Shown here: piece after piece, positions 22,501 to 34,789 of the stretch
Layout of the letters: each line of letters begins with the position of its first letter
Numbering within the stretch: the first letter of the stretch is position 1
Assembly: GCA_001692895.1 (NCBI GenBank)
Contig: KV748211.1
Span: forward strand, 558,001 to 622,000
DNA from: Cenococcum geophilum 1.58
Lineage: Eukaryota > Ascomycota > Dothideomycetes > Gloniales > Gloniaceae
Length of the DNA: 64,000 bases
Reading direction: 5' to 3'
The notes under the pieces: model-generated
Databases searched by the model: none
Told to the model about the DNA's origin: nothing
Seen by the model: the letters and a program-made list of their open reading frames with translations, nothing else
Position numbers and translations under genes: made by a program

Positions 22501-24060
22501 TAGTAGGGTTGTTTATTATATTATTAGGCTAGTATATACCTTTAGGTTTGGTAATAGATTATAGCAATTTACTATTATTTGCGGCAATTTCTCTAATACC
22601 GCTATTACTCGCTAATATAGGCTTATAGGTAGATAGGTTACGTCTTCCCTTTACTAATTACCTTCTACGCATAACTGGCTTATTATTGCTGTTTTTTATA
22701 AAGATGCCTACCGCTAATTCTACTTAAGGGCGTTTCCTACTTCTATTTAGGTTGGCTTTATAACTATTTAACTTCCTAAGCGTAGCTAGCTTACTTTTAT
22801 TATCCTCTGCTAGAGTACTTATTACTAATTTTAGTTAAGGCCACTTATTATATCTACCCGATTTAGTTTTATTATTATTTAATTTCTTATATCTAATAGG
22901 CTTGCCCTTACTATTTTTATTAGAGCTATATACTACTAATCCTAAATAACTCCGCTTCTTACCTTCTCCTAGTTTACTCTTACCGCTAGCCTTATATAGC
23001 GTTAGGACTTACTAGCTATCTTTTACGCTATATCTATTACGTTTAGGCGCTTTAGATTCGATAGCTAGCGGTATATTATTAGTGGCAGCGACTTAGGAGT
23101 TTAAGCTAGGAGGCGAGAGTAATGCTATAAATACGGCCTCCTTTGTGCTATTTCTTGCTATTTTGCTAAGAGCTATAATAAGTATGCCCTCTAACTATAT
23201 TATAAGGTTTTTATATCTTTATAGCAATATATAGATATTCTTTTTAGGCAGACCGTTAATATTAAGCTCTATATAGGCTTGCAGTTCCTCCTATAGCTTA
23301 CCTAGAGCTATATATAGGTTTCCGCTTATTAGATATAAGACTTAAACTACCCTAACTATTAACTTACCTATTAAGCCTATAGATTAGATTTTAATCTTAA
23401 TATCTTTTATATTAATTACGTTGCTTGCCGCTAGGGTTACTAGCTAAGGTAAAGGGATACTATATAGTAGGGTTATAGTAACGTCTATAGGCTATATCGC
23501 ATATAACAGCTAAGGTAGCGTCGTCTTATCTTATACTTTAGTCTTTAGAGGTAACGTATATTTATATAGAGCATACCCACTCTTAGAGGTACTTAGTGCC
23601 CTCCTTGCGCGATTAAAATAAGTACTTCCTATAATTTTTAGGATTACCTACAGTTTCTAATCTAGTAGAGTATTAGTAAATTGTGGGAGTTACTTATAAA
23701 ACTCCTTAACGTGCCCTTTTTTTATTATTATAGAGTTACTGCAATATATTACGTACTTAGGCTTAACTTTAATTATAATATCTTTAATATTCTTTTTTAG
23801 TCTATTATAGTTTTTAATGCTTATTTTAAAGCCTTAAGTAATATCCGTATCTTTAGTTAGCTTTAGGTTCGCTTTATACTACGCGTTTAGCTTTACCTAT
23901 AATTGCGTTATTATTAAATCACTTATTTAGTTAGGTATGCGTAATATTACGGTATATATTAAGTAGAAGGTAACTATTAAAGTAAAAGGGCTTTATACAG
24001 TAGCTAGCTAGCACTATACTAGTATAACTCTAGTATTAGACGTAGTTAGAGGTTAGTTAT
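19600..24060 (-). pseudogene. SNF2-like helicase/ATPase remnant of the giant element
   Basis: On the minus strand a long stop-riddled frame runs from about 24,060 leftward. At 22,028-22,070 it reads GGIYTDEPSAGKTI, a Walker A motif preceded by the G-G-I-x-A/T-D-E sequence typical of the SNF2/SF2 nucleotide-binding start. Downstream, at about 21,303-21,335, RRIL*DEYHLDATG fits a DExH box (motif II). Further along, residues remain coherent (for example KLKERSLKYCLSLKKKH near 21,050-21,110). The N-terminal region (about 22,600-24,060) has coherent blocks such as LGKLQEELQAYIELNINGL but no domain I can name. Exact ends are uncertain. SNF2-family ATPases remodel DNA-protein contacts; a role in transposition or chromatin access is inference. 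It is divergently arranged with the UPF1-like gene. Confidence 0.55.
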
Positions 24061-24380
24061 AAGAGACGAAAGGTAGGATAAGTAAAGTTAATTAAGAAGA
24101 AATAAAGAAGTAAATCTTGTAATTACCTGCACGTGCCCGCATAAAGATAAAATTAGCTATAGTTTGCTACTACTAGTTAGGGTAAATACGGCTAAACTTA
24201 ATACTATATAGTTAAATAAGGGTATAATTATATAACTTATAGGGACTACCCTACCTAGCCTATTTAGGGCTAGGTGGCAGTTTAATACTACTAAACTCTT
24301 ATAGTTTTTAATATAAGTAATTTATTAAGTGCCTATAAAGGGGTAACTAGTTATTATAGTATAATAGAATATAAGAGGTT

Positions 24381-24704
24381 ATAGGCGTTACTATATTTCT
24401 TATTATTATATAGAGTCGGTATATATGCGCGCCGCTAGAGTTAAAGGGCTGGCCTATATCTATACGTATGGGCTTTATTACTGTAAAGTGTTTGCTATAT
24501 AATAGGTAGTATTTTTAGTAACTAGTAATATATTACACTTATTATAGGCGTTACTATATTTCTTATTGTTATATAAAGTTGGTAGATATACGCGCTACTA
24601 AAGTTAAAGGGCTAGCCTACATCTATATATGCGGACTCTATCGCTATAAAGTGCTTAATATATAATAGGTAGTACTTCTAATAGACAGCAACATATTATA
24701 CTTA
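24381..24704 (+). repeat. 162-bp tandem duplication
   Basis: Two copies, starting ATAGGCGTTACTATATTTCT at 24,381 and 24,543. Differences between copies are mainly transitions, consistent with RIP after duplication. Confidence 0.88.
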
Positions 24705-24897
24705 CTTTATAATCGTTAGTGTTATTATTATATTATATAGTACTTAAGGGCCTACTAGATAAGTCTATCTAAAATAATAATTATTTAGTATATAGGATTT
24801 ATGTCTATATATAAACATCTAGTGCTTATTTAATATATATCTACTATAAAAGGTAGTAGGAGGTTTTATATCTTATATTATAAGTTTATATAATTAA

Positions 24898-24945
24898 TAG
24901 CATTTTGCGGTATTTTGCGGCATTTTAGGGCATTTTAGAATAATA
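24898..24945 (+). repeat. Internal GCATTTT/GCGGTATTTT motif cluster
   Basis: AGCATTTTGCGGTATTTTGC followed by GGCATTTTAGGGCATTTTAG, the same word as in the subterminal repeats at both ends of the giant element. Either a binding-site cluster or a relic of another element end. Confidence 0.6.
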
Positions 24946-25439
24946 GATATATTGTATATACTAGCATCTAGCTACTTAGCAATATTAACTTATCTTACTA
25001 TTTATCTATTTAGTATTCTACTATAGTATTTATTATATTAAAGTCTCTTAAATTTAATATCTTTATTTTAGATCTATTTAGAACTATATATAGTTTTATA
25101 ATATTCTACTTCCCGCCTAGTACTCTAGTAAGAGATTATTTAGTTAATAATACCTTTTCTCTTACTAATTAAGGGAGGAAATGACTTATACTTTCTAGTA
25201 GTAGTAGGCTATACTTATTAGTAATATTTTAAATAGATTACGGTGTTTAAGTTTTTGTTTACCTATAACGTAATTAGCCTGCCTATAGTAAAGTGCTTTT
25301 ACTTTACTACTTACTTCTCTTTTTTTTTAACCCTTTTATACATTTATATACTCGTATTATAAACTATAAGAGTTTAATAGTGCTAGACTATTGCCTAGCC
25401 TATATTAAAAGATAGGCTAGGTAAGATAGTCCCTATAAC

Positions 25440-28400
25440 TTATACTATACCGCGTCTTCCTCTATAAGTTGGTCTTATTATTATAGATTTACCCTTATAC
25501 GCGTTTAACCTATAGAGTATATAACTATATACTTTGCCACTAAGGCCTTACTTATACAATTTTATTAGGGCGCGCCTTATTTCCTTACCTTTACTAGTTA
25601 ACCTAACTTTACTAACTACCTACCCTTACTCCTACCCTATTAGTATCTACCTTTATAACTGGTACCTTTATAGATTTATTTAAGCTATAGAGCCTTATAA
25701 TATAGTAAGTTAGCTACTTTATCTTTAGCCTTAGCTATATAATAAAGAATCTATATTTACTAATACGTTTATATAAACCACTGCTTAGTATAGCCTACTA
25801 CTAAAATAGACCTACCTACTAATTATTTTATAACTTATAATGTTAACTACATCTATAACTATAAAAAGTTTACTAAGGGCGTTATAGTTTTTAAGATTGC
25901 CTTAACTATAGTAGTTATAGGCTCTGGTGTCTTATAAGGTAATAGTAAGGGCCCTACGCTTAATAAGTCTCTTCTTCTAAAGCTTGGCAGTCTATACCTC
26001 TTAGCTAATAACGCTCTAAAATACTATCTTTATCTATTCACCAGCTATATATACGCTAATTATTCACTTGGGAAAGCTTCTTAACTTTATTATAGCTATA
26101 ATAAGGCTAGTTATCTTAAAGCTAACTACCCTAACCCTATATATAATAATTATAGGGAAGCCGGTTATTTTAAGAGTAACTGTCCGAGTATAATATATAA
26201 CTAATATAGTGCTATAGGCTATAAAAAGCGAGACTATCCCTAGCTATTAAGTAAGAAGAAGCGGACTTGCCTAAACTATAGCTCCCTAAATTATTAAACT
26301 ATCTTCTATAGTTAGGTATATAAGAACTATAGAGTTATAGGGTATAATATTAATAATTATATAAGTAGACCTACTTTAATTCGGGTAATAAATGCCGTAA
26401 CCGCTCTGGGCAAGGTAGATATACTAAGTACTACCGCTTTAAGTATAGCTACTACCTCTTTATTGCCTAAACCTCTTAATATAGCCAGCTTCTATCTAGT
26501 AGTAGATAGCCTAGTAGATAATCTAGACACCTATATAGAGGATAGCAATTCTATAATAGCCAAACCTTTAGATATACTCCAGCTTCTAAATAATAACTAC
26601 TTTATAGTTTAGTTTGTTATACAAATTATTAAAGAGTATATTACAGCATATAGCATTATATTTTAGGTGTCCTATAAGACTAGTAAAATGCCTACTTATT
26701 ATTTATATAAGATAGCGTCTGTCCAATTTATAGATGTTAATATCGCCAGCGACGTTAAAGTTAATACTACTAATGCTACTTCTCTAGTTACTTAATAACT
26801 GTTATATCTAACTACGCTTAAGTATCTTACTTATATTCTCCCGTAAGATGCTATAACCCTATAACTTTACTATATTAGGTTTGTTATCGCCTCTAATAAA
26901 CTTATATTAGGTACGCGCACGTTACTTAGTAAGTACTTATTTATTAATAGGGACTTCGGCCTATTTACGCCGTAAATCTATAAAGCTTAGGATATACTAT
27001 TAAATAGTCCTATAGTTATTATCTACTTCTTTACACCAGGCACTAAATAGCTTAATAGTTATATTGTAAGCCTAAACGCAAGCCTATAATAGTAGAGTGT
27101 TAATAATCCTTTAGGTCGCTAGTGGAAGAACTATAATATAAATATTTAGCTTAGTATGTAGCTCTTAGTAGAAGACTAACTATTATATAAAATCCCCGTA
27201 AGGTATTAGTTTAATAGCGTTCTTAAGTATTTTACGGTCTAGTTTTATACCGTAGTTATAAGCCTTAAGGCCGTTAATTAAAACCCCAAGGTACTTATTA
27301 TTATTTATCTTATTACCTTCCTAGGTAGTGTAGACTAAGTCTACTATGCTGCTATCTAGATGGTTAATAGTCTTACCCTTTATACTAAATTTATTATTAA
27401 TATCTTATTTCTAGATAAAGATGTAAATAGCTAGGCCAGCTAGAAAGGAGTTATTATTAATACTACTTCCTTCAGCTTCGGCTATAACTACTATACTTTT
27501 ATCTTTTAACTATAGGTAGGTTATAAGTTTATACTAAACCCCGTATTTGCTCTAAAGTATATCCTAAGCAGCGACGACTTTATAATAGTTAGTAACCTAA
27601 GTAAGGCCCTAATTACGGTATAGGGCATTAAATATCTTATAACTAAGCGTGTCCCTAATGTTAGAATCTCCTAAAAGATTAATACTTTACGCTACCTGTA
27701 GTAAGGAGGCAACAGTTTCTATATTAAGCGCTAAATTACGCTATCTAATAAATTTATAGATCTTCCGCGTATTAATTACTTTAACTATAATATTACTAAG
27801 TATAGGAAGAACTTGGTTAATAATGCCCTTAAGGCTGTCTTACCGCTATTTAATAAAGAGTAAATGGGTACCTGTACTACACTTAAATATATAATAGGCG
27901 GTATTTTACTAATATAATGCCCCAGTGGTGTTAGGAAATTAACCTTTTTAACTATTTTAGTATAATACTAGTATTAACTTAGGTTGCCCTAGTAGGATCC
28001 TACTAGAATCTAGGTCCTATCGCCACTTAATTACTAACTAGATATACTAGCTAAGGCGATTAATAATGCGCTTATAGAGGACTATAAGGCACTAATTACG
28101 TAAGGCCGTCCCGCTAAATTTCCTATCGTCCTTTGCCGCTATATGCGCTTAACGGAAACCAAGGTCTATAAGCGGGATACCGTTATATAGCAAACAGCGG
28201 TAGGTATTAATACTTATCCTAAGTATTTTAAAGAATAGGATAACTATGCTATAATTAATAAGGACGCGTTTATACTAAATATAGCATTCCTGCTCTACTA
28301 TACGTTTAAGGCTAGTAATGCCACCGGCTTTAATAAGCAGTTATAGGTTATAGATTTATCTAAAGGTTAGTAGTTATTACGCCTTATAGGTGTCTTAGAC

Positions 28401-29880
28401 AGCGATAGAAACCTATATCTTATTATAGACCCTAATATAACTAAATACGCCAAATTCCGCTAATACTTATACTAATTTGCGCTTGGTAATAATATAACAC
28501 AAAATAATAAAATTGGATTAATACTTGCGGTTAACGTAGTTATTATAAACCTAGCTAAGAAGGCTAATATTATTCTTATAATACCTAATATAGTCTTGCA
28601 GACTTATATATATTTTATTAGCGCTATATATATAGTTTTCTATAACAAGGCTAGGAAGGCGTCTAAGTTAGGTAGTCTTGCTAGGTTCGCTTAGAGTAAA
28701 CTATATTTAATTTAGGGAGATCTATAAATCTAGGCTAGCAACCTAGTGCCTTAAGTTCTCTTTAGTAATATATACTAACTAAAACCAATTCTTAGTCCTA
28801 ATTTTAATAATCTATTCCACTATTAGAAATCTATCTCCCTTTATACGCGTCTCCTCGCGGCTAGTACGGATATGGTGTAGTTCTCACTATAATATTAATT
28901 TATTAAAGATATTGCATATCTTATAAATGCCGTTCTACCGTATAGCTAGCTTTAGATAAGCCTAATAGTTAAGGACTAAAAGCAGTTAAAGCTAGTAGTA
29001 AGCTTTTTTAAGGATATACTGCGCTGCGACTACCCTATTGCCTTCCTTGCTGTTAATAGTACTATATAGGTAAACGAGCTTAGCCAATTAACGTATAACC
29101 TGGTCTACGCTTAACGCGTATTCTAAGTAGCTATAGCGCTAATAGACTTTAGATTTAAGCTATTAGAGGTTAGCCTTACCGTTTTATATATAGTCTAACT
29201 TGCTATTTACTCCGCAGCGCTGTATACGCTTAAAGAATAGTATTATGCCTAGTAAGATAGCAGTAAGTAGCGGGAATTTGCACTAGTAGTTAGCGAGATT
29301 AAGGTCTTTACTGTTAACGGCATCTAAGGCAGCTAGGTAGAGTTATTAGTATATAATATAACAGTCGCTAGCCAGCTAAAATTTATCTAGAATATGGCGA
29401 GGAACCTTTTTATAATTACTAGACTATAAGCGGGCCTTATTATTATTGGTAGTCCCTAAGTAGTTTATAATTATTATACCGGCGATAAAACCTTTATAAA
29501 TACTGTATATTATAAAATTAAGAAGTGGTATAAGGATAATAAGGTATTTATTAACCTTAAGAATTCTAAGCAGAAAAAGCACTTCTAGCAACTTATTGCC
29601 TCGTTTAATGTTAATAAAACTATATAGTATATTTACCGCTAGCATATAGCTAATTATACGCCCATTTTATATAGTATAAACGTTGACTTTAATATTACTA
29701 TCCCTAACTTTACGGGTATAGTAAATATTAGCGGTATTAGTAATTATACTAAAGCGCAGAATAAGGCCAATAGAGAGGGCGCTAATAATAATAGCTAGGG
29801 CGGTGCCGGTAATAATAATAAGGATAATAATAGTGGAGAGGATGTTAGTGGTGTTAAAATATAAGGAGGGTAGTAAGGAT
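25440..29880 (+). pseudogene. CCHC-knuckle plus UPF1-like SF1 helicase remnant
   Basis: A single plus-strand frame runs about 4.4 kb if TAG/TAA are read as Gln/Trp. The N-terminal part has degenerate zinc knuckles (about 26,150-26,320: GYFKSNCPSII, then CLNYSSLNYQTIFYSQ), with several Cys now Tyr. The C-terminal third matches superfamily 1 UPF1/NAM7-type helicases: IVFYNKARKA near 28,633-28,661 (from a D-E-A-G box, D/E to N/K), LYLIQGDLQIQAS near 28,710-28,740, QFSLQYQFIKDIAYLI near 28,880-28,930, VFTVNGIQGSQVELLVYNIT near 29,307-29,366, and NLFIITRLQAGLIIIGSPQ near 29,407-29,460. The tail is Asn/Gly-rich (about 29,755-29,860). I did not find a clear Walker A. The family role is nucleic-acid unwinding; a role in this element is unknown. 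Confidence 0.72.
29424..29645 (-). other. Antisense open frame inside the UPF1-like remnant, not a gene
   Basis: A 73-codon minus-strand frame is open only because RIP removed CA/TG and left TA-rich codons; its residues are Ile/Leu/Asn-rich and it lies antisense to conserved helicase motif VI. Confidence 0.6.
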
Positions 29881-30599
29881 AGATATTATAGACTTTACTA
29901 GTAGCGAGACCCTTAAATAGGGATACTAGATAGAAGTTAAGAGCGGTAGTAGCTATAGGCCTTTAATATTTATAATTTTACTGCAGTACTAGGTAAAATA
30001 CGGCATATTATAACATTATATATTACAGCTATATAAGATAAACTCTTAATAATTATAATCTCTAAAATAGATAAGCGTATTATAGTAAAGATAGCCTAAT
30101 TTATAAAGCCTAGTGATCCTAGTTTCTATCACTTATAGGCTAGTAGTTAATTAATACTAATCCATAATCCAGATTTTAAGGGGTTATTTAGTTATAATTT
30201 ATCGCTTTTAAATTTAAACTAAAAGTCTAGTAAAAAGAACGCGTTCCTTCCCAATTTAATATACATCTATAGCTCTACGGGTTATATAGATATATGTAAT
30301 TTAAAGCCTTTAGATTTAATCTAGAGTTTAAATAAGAAGCTTTAAGCTTTTGATTTAAACTAACGCTAAGACCTTAGTTTAGATTCTATATATAGTAAAG
30401 TTACTAACTTTTTAGTAACTTTTAGCATGTTTTTTAGAACATCAAAAATTTATAGCTAAAGTTAAGTTAAACTAGAATATAACTAAACGGTTGCCTTAGA
30501 ATTAGATTAGAGCTTTAAATTAACTCTATTTTAAAGGCCTTATTTTAATCTAAATTTATAACTAAATGTTCCCTAAGTACTTAATTAGTTAGATTATAG

Positions 30600-32250
30600 T
30601 CTAGATATCTTATTAGCAACTACAACTATTATTAATTACTCTCCGTATAGTATAGGCCGCCTTTATTTTTATTAAACTATAATAACCTTAAATAGGATCT
30701 AATCCTTTTCTTACTATAGCTACTACTAAGGCAACGTAACCTAACGCCCTCTCCTACTTATATTAGGTATGCTATTCCTAGTATTAGTATACCGTTACCA
30801 TATTTTAAGAAACCTATCGCTAATACTATAGGCCCTTAAAATAATACCTGTTTTACTATACTAGCTACTAGCTAGCAAAATATAGAATAAATATAATGTT
30901 TATATAGTTACCCTTAATAAAAGAGCCTATAGTAAAGGCAATTCGCTATACTATATCTAGATAACCTAAAATTATATATATAGGTAATAATCTTAGGGCT
31001 TCCTAGTGTGATGGGAGGTCTTACTATAAGGCAAACTTAATTAAAGTCACTATCTCTATATAGATTAGATTAACTATAATTAATTAATACCTTCTAGCCC
31101 GCCTAGTAAAATATATTACGCTAAAAATATGGCTAGATAAACGTTAGTAATATATTACAATTATAACGGATACCTATATACTATCTCTATAGATAGCCGT
31201 AAATATAACCTAGCCTACCCTATAATAAACTGCCCTTAATAAAGTAGCCCTTAAGGCCCTATTATTTCGAATAGGTATAGTCTATATAGGCGGCCTATAT
31301 CCACTCCTTATTATAATCTACCCCGGCCTCTAAAAACATCTTAACTAGTAGCTAATATTTAACTATACGTAGGTCTTAAGGCGTATTAGACAGTAACATT
31401 AGACTTAAGGCTACGTCTATACTTAGAACTAAGTTTATACCATCTAGTTTCCGCCTATAAAGTAGTATAATAAGTTATTTAAGATTATAGCCGCAGTTCT
31501 GCGTATAGTTAAGCTAGGATAAACTCTACGAGTTTACGGTAGCTGTATACCCCCTTTCCGCATCTTCTATATAGTTAATACTAGGCCGTCCTAGCACCTT
31601 TATCTTCTTATATATATTTAACTATATACAGGCTAGTATATTCTATATAGCCTTATATACCTATAGCGCTAGTGCCTTTTCGCATTTTATTACCTAATAG
31701 ATAACTTTCTAGATCGCCTGCTTGCGTAGTAAATTATTTAGTTATTTGCGAAATAAAACGTATAGGATGCCGTCCTTAATAATAACCTACTTAAAAGTCC
31801 GCTTAATAATATTAAGTCTCTCTATAGTAATGCCTAAGCCAGTAATAAGCTATATATCTTTTTATAGGTCTATAGCGCTTACAGAGTTATACTACACCGT
31901 ATTTACGGCATACCGTTATTATATATTACGTCCCATTGTAAAAAAAACAGTCTAGTATCCTAAGTAGGGAATAGTAGTATTTAAAATCCTATACTTAGTA
32001 TAACAGAGAGGCGGCGCGATATTAGTAATAAGTAGAGTCTCCTAGCCTAATATAACGCGATCTAGTGTAAATTAGCGTAAACTATAATGGGTTATACTAT
32101 CTAGCGCGTTAATATCTACGGACATTGCTATGCTCTTACTATACTCCTTCTATCTTAACTAGCTTATAATATAGTATAAGCTATAAATACTACTTTAAAT
32201 ATATAGTTCTACACAGATATTATTTTCGGCTCCCTTTTAACTAAACTATA
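30600..32250 (-). pseudogene. Unidentified minus-strand coding remnant
   Basis: Minus-strand reading from about 32,250 to 30,600 gives blocks with normal protein composition, for example LVEFILAQLYAELRL near 31,495-31,545, YYTTLQAETRWYKLSSKYRR near 31,420-31,480, and GRLYRLYLFEIIGP near 31,260-31,300. It faces the plus-strand Plavaka gene and is probably native to the giant element. I do not recognise it. Stops are mostly TAG, as elsewhere. Confidence 0.4.
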
Positions 32251-32339
32251 GCAAATTATAGCTTAATACGGCAATTTATAAATAAGCTCTATTTAGCGGT
32301 AATATAGAAAGTATAGGACCAAAGTAAAAAGCATAGGCA

Positions 32340-33633
32340 GTCTAACCTGTTATAAATAATATTGTTTAAGATAACAGAAACGGAAAAAGGGTAGATATAA
32401 GGGCGTTAATATTAAAGAGATAAATAATAATATACTCTTACGCTATTAAAGCTTAGAGGAATATTAGATAGCCTATTATAGGGCCGAGCTAGAGTAATAT
32501 AATAAGTAGTCACTTACATAATATATGGACGACGATATACTATTATGCTATTAAACCTTAGAAGGGCATTATATAACTAATTATAAGGCCGAATTAGAGT
32601 AAGGTAATAAGTGGCCACCTATATAAGCTTTAGGCAATAATATTATTAATAAACTAAATAATAGGGCTGCGGATATGCACTATAATAATAATTCCGTAAT
32701 ATTTAATAGGGTATATAACCTAGCGATAGTTAAGACCGATTGGTAAACTTTAACTAGAATATCTATAAACGTCTTTTAGACTAAAATATTTAAAGAGGCC
32801 ACTAGCCGCGCTATAGAAAAGCCTTTGGGACGGAACTAAGGAAATCCGCAAACTGTAGATAATACTGCAGTAGTATACAATATTATACCGCGTATTAAGC
32901 GTACTAGCAGTGCACTAGATAAGACACCTCCCCTATTTTATCTATTTAGTAGTAAGGTAGAATATATATAGGTTTTATAGTAGGTAAGCTACAGGACTTC
33001 TAGCCGCGCTATTAATGAGTAGTTTAACGATATTAGGCTTTAGGGAATGTTTACTAACTATTTTTCTTACTAGAGTGCTAACAATATTAAAGCAAAACTA
33101 CTTTTAAAATAGATATAATCTAAGAGTAATTAACCGTAGTAGATTAAAATAATTATAACCGTAGGGGACTAGTAGCTGCTAGTATATTACCAAAATGCTC
33201 TAAAGATTGTGTCCTTTTTTATTAGTTACGGCCCTTTTTAAGAAGATATAACTTTCTCGCTAGTAAGATAGTACTTATTAGTAGGAATAAGAATATATAA
33301 TGGGCTTGATACGGCAAACTAGTGGTAAAAGACGTAAGAGTAGCTACCGCTTAGCGTAACTATAGTGCTAATTATATTAGCTAGCAATAAGACCTAACTA
33401 ATACAATACGCTAGCGGCAAGAAAGTATAGCTGCTTTATATTTTAATTAGAAATATTAAACTGCGTATTTAATAATCCGTAAATTAACTAGCCCTATTAC
33501 TACTTATATACCTCCTAGTCTATATACCTAGCAACTAAATAATATAACTAGCAGTGCAATATAAGACCCTCACGGCTATCCTTAAATGTATACTTTAGCG
33601 ATAACCCTACTACTAGTATAGTTATACTAATAA
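32340..33633 (+). pseudogene. Plavaka-type transposase remnant, part 1
   Basis: The frame before the tandem LTR insertion contains LVYYQNALKIVSFFISYGPF (about 33,180-33,240), VRQYLLVGIRIYNGLDTA (about 33,260-33,312) and VTIVPIILASNKTQLTQYAS (about 33,355-33,415), followed by IRNIKLRIQQSVNQLALLLL. These match the conserved block of fungal Plavaka transposases (family pattern: I-L-A-S-D-K-T-x-L then I-G-N-I). The catalytic-type Asp in ASDKT is Asn here, a G-to-A change. Plavaka is a fungal superfamily related to CACTA/EnSpm. The frame is cut at 33,633 by an LTR element with the 4-bp TSD ATAA and continues at 44,713. Confidence 0.75.
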
Positions 33634-33880
33634 TGTGGGAGGGTACGACCACTCTTAGATAGGAAAGTCACAGTGCCGTCTGTCTGTCTGTCGGTCGGTC
33701 GGTCGGTCGGTCGGTCGGTCGGTCGTCAGTCGTAATCAATTAGTAGGAAAGCAGTNAGTAAGAAGAAAGGAAAGAATGTATTCCGGTAGGTCGTGNTGGC
33801 CAAGAAGGAGGGAAGCCGAAGGCTCTATAAATACAAGAAAATGCCAAGGTACTAGGCGTAAGCCATTTTACCCCACTATA
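33634..33880 (-). repeat. LTR1 (3' LTR of the tandem, minus orientation)
   Basis: 247 bp. It contains a GTCT/GTCG tetranucleotide microsatellite at about 33,678-33,725, one unit longer than in LTR3. Two ambiguous bases (N) occur at 33,756 and 33,796. Confidence 0.9.
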
Positions 33881-34073
33881 TACCTCCCCCACTAAGAACG
33901 TTGTCCCCTAACGTTCTATATAATAGAAGAATAGCCCAAAGAAAGCATAGCGAAAGCAGAATAGAAAAAGGAAAGCACATCCCTAAAAGAACGCAGATAA
34001 CCTTGTCCTTAGCTCCTATAGAACTGTTCTACGGCGTCCTTCTATTATCTATAGCTAAGATCCGACCTAGTAA

Positions 34074-34730
34074 CTAGGAGTAACTAGGACAGCAGTAAAT
34101 CAGAAATAATAGCGACAGTAGCAATAGCAGTAATAGCAGTAACAACAGTAATAGTAGTAGTAGTAACGGTAATAGAAATAGCAATAAAAGCAGGTATCTA
34201 GCGCAGTAAAATAAAACAGGACGGTTAGCGGTAGAATGGTCAGTAATAAAACAGTTAGTAGAAGAACTCGGTCCGTATAGCAAGCAATAGGACATCTGGC
34301 AGTAGAACTTTTAATAAAAGAATACTTAGTAACGGCAGACGGTCGATAGCAGTTGGTTAGTAGCAGTCGGTTAAAATAGTAGTAGTAGAATAATTGGAAC
34401 AGTGGAACGGAACAGTTAAACAGCAGTAGTAGAATAGCTAGTCGGAACAGCAGTAGCAGTAACAGTAGTAGTAGAACAGTTGGTCGGCGGCGGTCGGTCG
34501 GAGTAGCGCTTAGTGGAAATAGTAGAACGGAATAGGTCGGTTAGAATAGTTAGGCGTTATAGCAGATCTAGTAGATCTAGTAGTAAAATAGATCTAGTAA
34601 TAGTACAGATCTAGAACGGTAGAGACAGCAGTTGGTTAAGATAGTAAGAATGAAATAGCTAGACGGAATAGCGGCAGCAGCGGCAGCGGTAGTAGGGCAG
34701 TTAATTAAGACGGTAGAGGCTATAACCCAA
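34074..34730 (+). repeat. AGT/AGC trinucleotide-rich low-complexity tract, copy 1
   Basis: Dense runs of AGTAGC, AGTAAC and AGAACAGT units. On the minus strand this gives a spurious poly-Leu frame. The matching tract in copy 2 is at about 39,530-40,130. Confidence 0.8.
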
Positions 34731-34789
34731 CTCGATTATTCGGCTGGCTGTTTGATATTAAGACTCTGTATCTAGCTCTGTATCAATCT

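Larger units (their letters stand above)
24061..25439. other. Divergent intergenic region between the two helicase genes
   Basis: No gene was recognised. It holds a 162-bp tandem duplication and a cluster of GCATTTT-like motifs, so it is the probable shared promoter region of the two outward-facing helicase genes. Confidence 0.4.

Noticed and set aside
25440-29880. Alternative genetic code (TAG/TAA = Gln)
   Set aside because: The stops fall at CAG/CAA and TGG positions, sister LTRs show the same CA-to-TA and TG-to-TA changes, and the left-hand gene uses ordinary codons; RIP explains it.
34074-34295. Minus-strand frame with long poly-Leu stretch (also 39,499-39,690)
   Set aside because: It is the translation of an AGT/AGC trinucleotide-rich tract in a non-coding part of the LTR element; it is not conserved as a frame between the two copies.
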